From NCBI RefSeq assembly GCF_001792815.1, contig NZ_CP017674.1, positions 2,666,001 through 2,730,000 of the forward strand: DNA of 64,000 nucleotides, read 5' to 3'. The DNA comes from Microbacterium sp. BH-3-3-3. Lineage in GTDB: Bacteria > Actinomycetota > Actinomycetes > Actinomycetales > Microbacteriaceae. The translations under genes and the position numbers were made by a program. Below the pieces are notes generated by a model. That model was given only the letters and a program-made list of their open reading frames with translations. It was not told where the DNA came from and searched no databases. Positions 1 through 6,757 of the stretch are shown one piece after another (within the stretch, counting starts at the first letter, position 1; each line of letters starts with the position of its first letter).

Positions 1-182
1 CCGGCAGCTCGCAGCACCGGGTCGTGCTGCCCTTCGCCGTGCTCCTCGGCATGGCGGCGCTGCTCGGCGGGTACTTCGTGCTGCGCCACGTGTTCTACGC
101 CGCGGGCATGCTCTCGATCATCATCGAGTTCGTCGGTGGCGTGTTCTTCCTGGTCTACCTGCTGCGAAAGGGCAGTCTCTGA
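1..182 (+). CDS. Siderophore ABC transporter permease, C-terminal end (partial)
   Basis: The frame is open from the window edge (first full codon at base 3) to a TGA at 180-182, giving 59 residues. Two hydrophobic stretches and the ending FFLVYLLRKG are typical of the last helix of FecCD/BtuC-family permeases, whose tails usually read G..FF..LL.R. The gene is followed at once by a siderophore-type ATPase, so this is most likely the second membrane subunit of an iron-siderophore importer. Only the C-terminal end is in the window, so specificity cannot be judged. Confidence 0.85.
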   Translation, partial: GSSQHRVVLPFAVLLGMAALLGGYFVLRHVFYAAGMLSIIIEFVGGVFFLVYLLRKGSL

Positions 183-213
183 TGCTCTCCTGCTCACCGG
201 GGCGGTACGTCGC

Positions 214-972
214 GTGATCTCCCTCACCGACGTCACCATGACCTACGGCGACCTGACCGTCCTGGGTCCCGTGACCCTCGACATCCCCGCCGGGGGCATC
301 ACGGCCCTCGTCGGCCCGAACGGCGCGGGCAAATCGACCCTGCTGACGATCGTGGGGCGTCTGGCGACCGCCACGAGCGGCCGCGCCACCATCGCGGGCA
401 ACGACGTCACCACCACGCCGGGTCGTGCCCTGGCGAAGATCGTGTCGATCCTGCGGCAGGAGAATCACTTCGTCACCCGCCTCACTGTGCGCGAGCTCGT
501 GGGTTTCGGTCGCTTCCCGCACTCGCAGGGGCGCCTCACCGCCGAGGACCACGTGAAGATCGACGAGGCCATCGCGTTCCTCGATCTCACCGAGCTGTCG
601 GGCCGCTACCTCGACCAGCTCTCGGGCGGGCAGCGGCAACGCGCCTACGTCGCGATGGTGCTCGCCCAGGACACCGACTACATCCTGCTCGACGAGCCGC
701 TCAACAACCTCGACATGAAGCACGCCGTGGCGATGATGGGGCAGCTCCGCCGCGCGGTCGACGAACTGGGCAAGACCATCGTCATCGTCGTCCACGACAT
801 CAACTTCGCCGCGGCGTACGCCGATCGCATCGTCGCGCTCGCCGACGGGCAGGTCGTGCACGTCGGGACCCCCGACGAGCTCATGACCCCGACCACGCTC
901 GAGCAGGTGTTCGGCACCCCCGTCGACGTGCGCCGAGACGGACCCTATCCGCTGGCGGTCTACTACCGATGA
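214..972 (+). CDS. Siderophore ABC transporter ATP-binding protein
   Basis: This 252-residue protein energises uptake of iron-siderophore complexes through the permease encoded just upstream. Walker A GPNGAGKST lies at residues 34-42, the signature LSGGQRQR near 136, Walker B ILLDEPLNNLD near 160, and the H-loop histidine in VVHDIN near 194, so all catalytic motifs are intact. The LNNLDMKH variant is typical of the FepC/YclP group. I chose the GTG at 214 because the protein then begins directly with the first beta strand; an in-frame ATG at 136 would lie inside the permease gene. The gap to the permease is 31 bases, consistent with one operon. Confidence 0.93.
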   Translation: MISLTDVTMTYGDLTVLGPVTLDIPAGGITALVGPNGAGKSTLLTIVGRLATATSGRATIAGNDVTTTPGRALAKIVSILRQENHFVTRLTVRELVGFGRFPHSQGRLTAEDHVKIDEAIAFLDLTELSGRYLDQLSGGQRQRAYVAMVLAQDTDYILLDEPLNNLDMKHAVAMMGQLRRAVDELGKTIVIVVHDINFAAAYADRIVALADGQVVHVGTPDELMTPTTLEQVFGTPVDVRRDGPYPLAVYYR

Positions 973-1031
973 CCTGCACGCACCGCCGCCGCTCCGGCAT
1001 GCGGAGACGGCAATCCCCGCGCGGGGGCGTC

Positions 1032-1253
1032 TTACAGCTGGATGCCGTTGTCGGGATCGTTGACGCCGACGTTGCGCCCTCGGCTGGATTCGTAGGCGAT
1101 GAGCCACCCCACCGACACCGCCGCGGCGATGACGACACCGAGCCACACGTTCTGCCACACGAGTCCGAACAGGATGCCGAGACCCAGCAGCAGCAGGGTG
1201 CCGAGGATCCAGTACGTGCGTCCGCGCGGCCAGCCGGTCCCTGTCTGCATCAT
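1032..1253 (-). CDS. Small membrane protein, unknown function
   Basis: A 73-residue protein with two predicted membrane helices (roughly residues 14-32 and 36-52) and a polar C-terminal tail ending NDPDNGIQL. No family is recognised. The start is well supported: on the minus strand the hexamer TAGGCT is followed by exactly six bases and then ATG, the leaderless-promoter spacing seen throughout this window. It sits convergently after the siderophore ATPase and divergently from the siderophore-interacting protein, so it is probably monocistronic. Confidence 0.75.
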   Translation of the reverse strand: MMQTGTGWPRGRTYWILGTLLLLGLGILFGLVWQNVWLGVVIAAAVSVGWLIAYESSRGRNVGVNDPDNGIQL

Positions 1254-1327
1254 GCGCCCAGCCTAGGCGGCCGCGCGCGTCCGCGCCGGTCGTCGCCCAC
1301 CCGTCCCCGAAAGAACGAGGAAGCCCG

Positions 1328-2149
1328 ATGACCACACGCGTGAAGCCCGAGAAGAGCGAGCTGCTCACCCTGCACGTCCTGCGCCGGCAGCGGCTGTCGC
1401 CGTCGTTCGCCCGCGTCACCCTGGGCGGCGACGATCTCGCGCGCTTCGTGCCCCTCGGTCGCGACCAGTGGTTCCGCCTCTTCCTCCCGGTCGCCGAAGG
1501 CACCCTGACCCGCCTCCGGCAGCGCCTCGACTCGTTCGCGTACCTGCGGTACCTGGCGATCGCCAAAACGGAACGCCCGGTTCTGCGCAACTACACCGTC
1601 GCCGACTTCCGCCCGGCGGGGGAGCAGCCGGCGGAGCTCGACGTCGACTTCGTCCTGCACGGATCCGCCGCCAAGGGGACGGCGGGTCCGGCAGCAACGT
1701 GGGCCGAGACGTGCGCCCCGGGAGACGCCGTCGCCATCCTCGACGAGGGGGTGCTGTTCACCCCGCCCGCCGATCTCGCCGGCCCGATCGCCCTCGTCGG
1801 CGACGAGACCGCGCTGCCGGCGCTCGCCGGCATTCTGGCGTCGCTCGATCCCGCCGCGACGGGGACGGCCGTCGTCGAGGTTCCGGGTGCCGGCGATGTG
1901 CGAACACTCGCCGCCCCGGACGGCGTCGACGTGCGGTGGGTCGTGCGCGCCGATCCGCACGCGACGCCGGGAGTGGCCGCGCGCGACGCGGCGACCGAGG
2001 CGGCGCCGGGTGATGGACTCCCGGCCTACGCGTGGGTGGCGGGCGAGCAGTCGCTGGTCAGCGCGATGCGTCGGCACTGGGTGCGGGCGGGCGTCGACAA
2101 ACGGGCGATCTCGTTCACCGGCTACTGGCGGGCTCCGCGCGGACACTGA
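1328..2149 (+). CDS. Siderophore-interacting protein (FAD-dependent ferric-siderophore reductase)
   Basis: 273 residues, the usual length for the ViuB/SIP family, which reduces ferric siderophores in the cytoplasm so that iron is released. The flavin-binding motif RNYTV is at about residues 88-92, the N-terminal FAD-barrel strand reads FARVTLGGDDL, and the C-terminal half has the NAD(P)H-binding fold with LVGDETALPA and WVAGEQS. The C-terminal SFTGYWR is a family hallmark. AGGAAG stands eight bases before the ATG. Placement beside the siderophore importer fits a shared iron-acquisition role, although the small minus-strand membrane gene separates them, so it is a distinct transcription unit. 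Confidence 0.93.
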   Translation: MTTRVKPEKSELLTLHVLRRQRLSPSFARVTLGGDDLARFVPLGRDQWFRLFLPVAEGTLTRLRQRLDSFAYLRYLAIAKTERPVLRNYTVADFRPAGEQPAELDVDFVLHGSAAKGTAGPAATWAETCAPGDAVAILDEGVLFTPPADLAGPIALVGDETALPALAGILASLDPAATGTAVVEVPGAGDVRTLAAPDGVDVRWVVRADPHATPGVAARDAATEAAPGDGLPAYAWVAGEQSLVSAMRRHWVRAGVDKRAISFTGYWRAPRGH

Positions 2150-2215
2150 CCCGGGGGATCGACGGCGACCGCCACCTCCCTGCGCCGCGCGCGGGCGGAC
2201 GCCGCGGGTGCGCCC

Positions 2216-3205
2216 TCAGCGATCGCGGTGGTCCTCGGGGTGCAGCCGCGGACCGCGACGCGGTTCGAGGCCCGACCCGGCGTAGATCAACCGGATGACA
2301 CGCTGACGGTGACCGGCGAACGGCTCGAGCAACTCGAGCATGCCGTCGTCGTCGGTGCGATGGCCCGTCAGCGCGAAACCGACCTGGTGGGCGAGATGGT
2401 AGTCGCCCACGCTCACGGCATCCGGATCTCCGAACGCGCGGATGCGCGTTTCGGCGCTCGTCCAGATGCCGACGCCGCGCAGGCTGATGAAGACGCGGTC
2501 GCGGGCCTCGCCGTCGACCGCGGCGCTCGCCGCGCGCACGATCGTCGGGCCTCGACGCGCGGTCTCGACGATGGTCCGCGATTGCGGCGGCTCGAGGCCG
2601 GCCCGGTGCCAGGCCCACGACGGAACGTGGCGCCATCCCTCGATGTCGGGGGGAGCGAACAGGGGCCGCGGAGGGGGACCCGGTGCGCGCTCGCCGTACC
2701 AGGTGACGACGCTGCGCCAGGCCGAGAAGGCCTGCATGCTCGTGACCTTCTGCTCCATGATGGCGCTGACCAGGGCGTCGAACACCAGGTCGGTGCGGCC
2801 GATGCGCAGGTCGGGGTGCCGCCGGTGCCATTCGGCGACCAGGGGATGCCGGGAGGCGTCGAACCCGTCGGCCTCGTCGAGCTTTCCGCACAGCGCCGGC
2901 AGTTGGTCGATCGCCCACTCGGCGCCCGGTCCCCAGGCGGCGGCACGCACGGAACCGCCCATGCTCTGTCGGAGAGCCAGGGTCGCGACGCCGAGGGGCG
3001 TGCGGCTGGCCCGCCACACGACGCCTCCGTCGCGCAGGGGCGCCGTGGCGAAGAACGTGGGGTCGTTACGACCGTGCCGCTGCGCCGAGACCGCGCGACC
3101 GATGTCGACGGGGCGCGCGGGACGGTACTCCGACTCGATCGGGCGATCCGCGACGACCGGCGATTCGCGCGGCGCCTGCCGCGCGCGCACCCCGGTCGAT
3201 CTCAT
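2216..3205 (-). CDS. DNA-3-methyladenine glycosylase, AlkA-like HhH-GPD protein
   Basis: 329 residues. The C-terminal half carries the helix-hairpin-helix LRGVGIWTSAETRIRAFG followed by DAVSVGDYHL, in which the Asp of VGDYH fits the catalytic Asp of the HhH-GPD superfamily. The middle segment LVFDALVSAIMEQKVTS matches the conserved AlkA helix that reads ...I..Q.VS in relatives. The enzyme would excise alkylated bases in base-excision repair. There is no N-terminal Ada-like domain. The ATG is preceded by TAGGGT and six bases (leaderless spacing). It converges on the siderophore-interacting gene with a 66-base gap. Confidence 0.88.
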   Translation of the reverse strand: MRSTGVRARQAPRESPVVADRPIESEYRPARPVDIGRAVSAQRHGRNDPTFFATAPLRDGGVVWRASRTPLGVATLALRQSMGGSVRAAAWGPGAEWAIDQLPALCGKLDEADGFDASRHPLVAEWHRRHPDLRIGRTDLVFDALVSAIMEQKVTSMQAFSAWRSVVTWYGERAPGPPPRPLFAPPDIEGWRHVPSWAWHRAGLEPPQSRTIVETARRGPTIVRAASAAVDGEARDRVFISLRGVGIWTSAETRIRAFGDPDAVSVGDYHLAHQVGFALTGHRTDDDGMLELLEPFAGHRQRVIRLIYAGSGLEPRRGPRLHPEDHRDR

Positions 3206-3419
3206 GCCGACACCCTACGTCGGCCCTCCGACATCGCGGCATCCGGGCTGTGCGGGGCCGTGGGGTTCGCGGCGCCGGTCGCGGCTGGTGTTCGGCTCAT
3301 CTGCATGACCGATCCATCCGCTCGCGTCCTTACACTCCCTCCCGTGCACTCCAGCCCCACCGATCATGCAGACTGACCGCGACCAGTGCGCACAGAACAC
3401 CGGATGCGGCGGCGAGCGA

Positions 3420-4112
3420 TCAGAAGCGGTCGGGCGAGGGGGTGCCGTGGCCGTAACGGATCGAGACGTCGGCGTGCCGGTCGAAGCGGTACCCGACGCC
3501 GCGGACCGTGCGCACGATGTCCTCGTAGGCGCCGAGCTTCGCACGCAGGCGCCGCACGTGCACGTCGATGGTGCGTTCGCCCGGGGCGTCGTCGTCGGTC
3601 GAGCCCTCCCACAGCGAAGCCACCAGTTCGGTGCGTTCGATCGTGCGCCCCTCGCGCAGCACGAGGTACTGCAGCAGCTCGAACTCCTTGAAGGTGAAGG
3701 CGGCCGACTCGCCGTCGATGAGCACGCGCTTGCGCGAGATGTCGACGACCACGCCGCCGGGGGCGCGGTCCTCGTCTACGGGTTCGTCCTTGGTGCGGGC
3801 GACGGCCGACGGCTCGTGCAGCGCGAGACGGACGACGTCGACGTCGCGGCCACCGGCGCCGGCCGGGGCGAGGGCCACCGTGGCGTAGGTCTCGGCGGCG
3901 GGGGCGAGCTCGCTCAGCGTGCGGCGGAGGGCCTCGACGAGGGTGCCGAGGCTGACACCGGCGGCGGCGGCCTTCTCTTCGTCGATGCCGACGTAGAGGG
4001 CGAAGCCGCGGGGGGCGGTGCCGGCGACGGGCCGCGGGGCGGCGGGGGCGGCGGGAGCCTGCGTGCGGACGGTGGAGGGCTGGGTGCGGTCGAGAACGGC
4101 GGAGATCGACAT
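3420..4112 (-). CDS. Winged-helix transcriptional regulator without receiver domain
   Basis: 230 residues. The C-terminal 95 residues are an OmpR/PhoB-type winged helix: FTFKEFELLQYL, then RTELVASLW, then the recognition-helix segment RTIDVHVRRLRAKLG and the wing IVRTVRGVGYRF. The N-terminal half is not a receiver domain: there is no acidic pocket, phospho-acceptor Asp or conserved Lys. After an Ala/Pro-rich start, residues about 35-65 read GFALYVGIDEEKAAAAG and continue as an alpha/beta segment I do not recognise. It is therefore an orphan regulator that probably senses something other than a histidine kinase. AAGGA lies about ten bases before the ATG. Its transcript appears to begin at a promoter near 4398-4427, giving a leader of about 280 bases with a Cys-rich leader peptide. 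Confidence 0.82.
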   Translation of the reverse strand: MSISAVLDRTQPSTVRTQAPAAPAAPRPVAGTAPRGFALYVGIDEEKAAAAGVSLGTLVEALRRTLSELAPAAETYATVALAPAGAGGRDVDVVRLALHEPSAVARTKDEPVDEDRAPGGVVVDISRKRVLIDGESAAFTFKEFELLQYLVLREGRTIERTELVASLWEGSTDDDAPGERTIDVHVRRLRAKLGAYEDIVRTVRGVGYRFDRHADVSIRYGHGTPSPDRF

Positions 4113-4289
4113 GAGTGATGAAGTCCTTGGGTGGTGAACCCGTGCGTCACGATGCGGGGTTCAGCGGGAGGTGAGGGCCGAGAGGGCCGGGGTGCGGTGC
4201 CGGGGTACGCGTGATCGACGCGGATGCCAGACGACCGGGGGACGAGGTCGGCGTTCAGAAACCGAGGTCGTCCGTACGAGGGGTCGCGG

Positions 4290-4391
4290 TTAGCGGCACA
4301 TTCGACAACACATGACAACGCGGCCGGGCATCATCATGCCGGCAGTCCTGTTCGCCTCCCGGGCGGACAGAGAACGCGCGTTGACAGTCAT
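4290..4391 (-). CDS. Candidate leaderless Cys-rich leader peptide (33 residues)
   Basis: On the minus strand CATAAT (4403-4398) is followed by six C and then ATG, the leaderless spacing used elsewhere here. The frame gives 33 residues ending VVMCCRMCR and stops with TAA. Two adjacent Cys codons are TGT, uncommon in this GC-rich sequence, and the following Arg is CGA; the stop is TAA, also uncommon here. It lies in the 280-base leader of the winged-helix regulator. Short leaderless ORFs with Cys clusters act as cysteine-responsive attenuators in mycobacteria; that this one does so is inference. It could be a chance ORF. Confidence 0.5.
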   Translation of the reverse strand: MTVNARSLSAREANRTAGMMMPGRVVMCCRMCR

Positions 4392-4397
4392 GGGGGG

Positions 4398-4427
4398 ATT
4401 ATGACGCACCGAGTCGGATCGCGTCAA
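4398..4427 (-). promoter_or_regulatory. Predicted promoter for leader peptide and winged-helix regulator
   Basis: Minus-strand -35 TTGACG (4427-4422) and -10 CATAAT (4403-4398) are separated by 18 bases, one of the best consensus matches in the window. An inverted repeat GTCAT (4387-4391) / ATGAC (4401-4405) overlaps the -10 and predicted start site and could be an operator. Within the transcribed leader, arms at 4230-4236 and 4266-4272 (GACGACC/GGTCGTC) can pair, GAGGTCG occurs twice, which would allow alternative pairing, and a 7-bp hairpin lies at 4135-4141/4157-4163. No other gene is visible in 4113-4545. Confidence 0.55.
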
Positions 4428-4545
4428 ATCGAGCGATCGCGTGTCCCGTTGCGCATCATGCGCGATGTTCGTCGCCCACACGCGCGCAATTCGAGCATTC
4501 TGCTGCATCGGCGCCCGGAGTCGCGAAGCGGCGTACCCTCACGGA

Positions 4546-4845
4546 ATGGCCGACCTGCACTTCGCCGACGACAAGACCGCCTCGCGATTCACCCTGCACG
4601 ACGGCGACGACCTCGTGTCGGTGCTCGACTATCGCGACGACGGGCGCACCATCGCCCTCACGCGCGCGTTCACCATTCCCACCTTCCGTGGGCATGGGTA
4701 CGCCGGTGTGGTGACCGAACGCGCCGTCGACGCGATCGAGGCGGCCGGTGGCCGCCGGATCCTGCCGGTGTGCTGGTACGTGGGGGAGTGGTTCGAGGCC
4801 CATCCGGAACGCGCCGGCCTCCTGCATACGCGGCCGTCCGCCTGA
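4546..4845 (+). CDS. Small GNAT-family N-acetyltransferase (YjdJ/CG type)
   Basis: 99 residues, matching the short GCN5-related family (Acetyltransf_CG). The acetyl-CoA binding loop reads FRGHGYAG at about residues 47-54, the equivalent of the R/QxxGxG/A motif; the C-terminal part has the conserved ILPVCWYV strand and a following helix. Substrate unknown. The ATG at 4546 is preferred over an in-frame ATG at 4441 because residues from there on match the family, and TACCCT stands six bases upstream of it, as at other leaderless genes here. Confidence 0.85.
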   Translation: MADLHFADDKTASRFTLHDGDDLVSVLDYRDDGRTIALTRAFTIPTFRGHGYAGVVTERAVDAIEAAGGRRILPVCWYVGEWFEAHPERAGLLHTRPSA

Positions 4846-4935
4846 GGCGACGCCTATGCAGGAGCCGCAATGCCGTCAACCCCCGCTGCGGGGGACGGTG
4901 GCGCCGCGATGCTGGAGAGGTCGAAAGGGGAAGTC

Positions 4936-5145
4936 ATGACAGACGACCGCGACCTGCCCGAGGGTGTCATCAACGCCGACCCGCCCGGTGGCTGGGAGAG
5001 TGGTGCCGTCGCCGACGGCGAGACCGCTCAGCAGAACGAGAACGCGAAGGGTTCGCCGCGCCTCAACGACGCCGAGCCCTCGGACCCGATCGAGGGGGAT
5101 GCCGCCAGCCAGGGCATCGACCCCGACTTGAGCACGGAGGACTGA
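4936..5145 (+). CDS. Small acidic protein, unknown function
   Basis: 69 residues, strongly acidic and probably unstructured, beginning MTDDRDLPEG and rich in Asp, Glu, Asn and Gly. No domain is recognised. The ATG at 4936 is chosen because AAAGGGG lies five to twelve bases upstream; an in-frame ATG at 4870 has no such site. The stop is one base before the start of the next small gene, so the two are almost certainly cotranscribed. Composition resembles small stress-associated actinobacterial proteins, but I cannot assign a role. Confidence 0.7.
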   Translation: MTDDRDLPEGVINADPPGGWESGAVADGETAQQNENAKGSPRLNDAEPSDPIEGDAASQGIDPDLSTED

Positions 5146-5146
5146 C

Positions 5147-5467
5147 ATGTCGGACGAGACCCGAGCCCCGCAACCTTCCGCCGGTCCCGACGGTGGCGCG
5201 TCGCCCGCCGACTCCGTGGGCGGTGCCGTGCACGAGGAGAGCAAGCGTCCCGCGCGCCCCGACGAGCAGTCGGAGCCGATGATGGACACCCACCCCACCG
5301 ACGACGAGGCCCGCATCGCCGGCGTCGTGGTCCAGACCCGCGCCGACGTCGGCGGCAAGAGCGACGAGCGCGTCGCCGACGTCCTGCGTCAGCGTTTCGC
5401 CGACATCGGTCTCGATCTCGGAGACGACCGCATCCGCGCCCTCGTCGCCGAGGTCAACGGGGCCTGA
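5147..5467 (+). CDS. Hypothetical protein, disordered N-terminus with small helical domain
   Basis: 106 residues. The first 45 residues are Pro/Ala/Gly/Glu-rich and look disordered. The C-terminal half (DDEARIAGVVVQTR onward) is predicted helical, with RVADVLRQRFADIGLDL and RIRALVAEVNG. No family is recognised. It begins one base after the preceding stop codon (translational coupling likely) and is followed by a strong terminator at 5478-5514, so the pair forms a small operon. Confidence 0.72.
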   Translation: MSDETRAPQPSAGPDGGASPADSVGGAVHEESKRPARPDEQSEPMMDTHPTDDEARIAGVVVQTRADVGGKSDERVADVLRQRFADIGLDLGDDRIRALVAEVNGA

Positions 5468-5477
5468 CAACCGATCG

Positions 5478-5514
5478 ACGGCGCCCGCCCCGGTGACCCC
5501 GGGGCGGGCGCCGT
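5478..5514 (+). terminator. Strong hairpin terminator
   Basis: A perfect 16-bp stem (5478-5493 with 5499-5514) with a five-base loop TGACC, very GC-rich, followed only by CTTCGC rather than a T-tract. It separates the small acidic-protein operon from sbcD. Confidence 0.8.
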
Positions 5515-5602
5515 CTTCGCGACGCCCTGGTTCTGCTGAGTCGTCACCGCAGGCAGGCGTTTGCTGCGAGCCGATGTCGGAGGTGCGACGTACCGTGTCT
5601 GC

Positions 5603-6757
5603 ATGCGCATCCTGCACACCTCGGACTGGCACATCGGGCGATCGTTCCACGGGCACTCGACGCTCGACGCCCTGCGCGGCGTGCTCGATGCCCTCGTCGT
5701 CCAGGTCCGCGAGAACGACGTCGACGTGGTCATCGTCGCGGGCGACGTCTTCGACTCGGCCACTCCCGCAGCCGCGTGCTACCCGCTCCTGTCCCACACC
5801 CTGGCGGCGGTGACCGACGCGGGTGCCCGCGTCGTGGTCACCAGCGGCAATCACGATTCCGCCGCCCGCCTCGGCTTCCAATCGGCGCTGTTGCGCGACG
5901 ACATCACCGTCGTCACCGATCCGCTGTCGGTGGGAACGCCGGTCACCGTGCACGACGAGCACGGGCCGGTCCACATCTACGGCATCCCCTACCTCGAACC
6001 CGCTATCGTGCGTCACCTGTGGGAGGGCGTCGAGCTGCGCAGCCAGGCGCAGACGATGGCGCACGCCCTCGACCTCGTGCGCGACGATCTGGCCGAACGC
6101 GGCGGCCGCTCCGTCGTAGCGGCGCACTGCTTCGCCGCGGGAGTGGAGGCCACCCCCGGCGTCGAGCGCGAGACCCGTCAGGGCGGCCTCGACGTCGTTC
6201 CCCTCTCGGCCTTCGACGGGCCCGACTATGTCGCGCTCGGGCACATCCACGGCCGGCAGCAGCTGTCCGATCGCGTGCGGTACGCGGGAGCACCGGTGCA
6301 CTACAGCTTCGGCGAGGCGGGCAAACCGCGTGGTTCGTGGCTGGTCGAGCTCGACGGCGACGGTCTCGCAGAGGTGCGGTGGCTCGACCTGCCCGTTCCG
6401 CGCCCCCTCGTCACCCTGCGTGCCCCCCTCGACGACCTCCTCTCCGACGAACGTTTCAACGGCCACGACGAGCACTGGGTGCGCGCCGAGTACACCGACG
6501 CGACTCCTCAGCCCGATCCCATGCGACGGCTGCAGGCACGATTCCCGTGGTGCGCCACCGTCGCGCACGTTCCGGCCGAGACCCGGGCCGACGACGGCGT
6601 CGGTTACGCGAGACGCGTGCGGGCGGCCCGCGACGACGCCGAGGTCATCGACGCGTTCCTCGCTCACGTGCGCGAGGGCGAGGGCGCCACCGAGGCCGAG
6701 CGATCCCTCATCCGCGAGGTCCTCGACACCCGGGCGGTCTCCGAGGCACGCGCATGA
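5603..6757 (+). CDS. sbcD: Exonuclease SbcCD nuclease subunit
   Basis: 384 residues, typical of SbcD/Mre11. Metal-binding phosphodiesterase motifs are all visible: HTSDWHIG at residues 4-11, GDVFDS near 50, SGNHDS near 84, and GHIHG near 213. With SbcC it forms an ATP-dependent nuclease that cuts hairpins, palindromes and protein-blocked DNA ends. The ATG at 5603 begins exactly at the first beta strand and has TACCGT six bases upstream (leaderless spacing). Its TGA overlaps the ATG of sbcC (ATGA), giving translational coupling. Confidence 0.95.
   Translation: MRILHTSDWHIGRSFHGHSTLDALRGVLDALVVQVRENDVDVVIVAGDVFDSATPAAACYPLLSHTLAAVTDAGARVVVTSGNHDSAARLGFQSALLRDDITVVTDPLSVGTPVTVHDEHGPVHIYGIPYLEPAIVRHLWEGVELRSQAQTMAHALDLVRDDLAERGGRSVVAAHCFAAGVEATPGVERETRQGGLDVVPLSAFDGPDYVALGHIHGRQQLSDRVRYAGAPVHYSFGEAGKPRGSWLVELDGDGLAEVRWLDLPVPRPLVTLRAPLDDLLSDERFNGHDEHWVRAEYTDATPQPDPMRRLQARFPWCATVAHVPAETRADDGVGYARRVRAARDDAEVIDAFLAHVREGEGATEAERSLIREVLDTRAVSEARA

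Noticed and set aside
4381..4386. TTGACA on the plus strand as a promoter
   Set aside because: No -10-like hexamer at 16-19 bases on the plus strand; the minus-strand promoter in the same place is much better.
4224..5282. 352-codon plus-strand frame spanning the leader region and GNAT gene
   Set aside because: It crosses the GNAT and acidic-protein genes in another frame and is Arg-rich nonsense.
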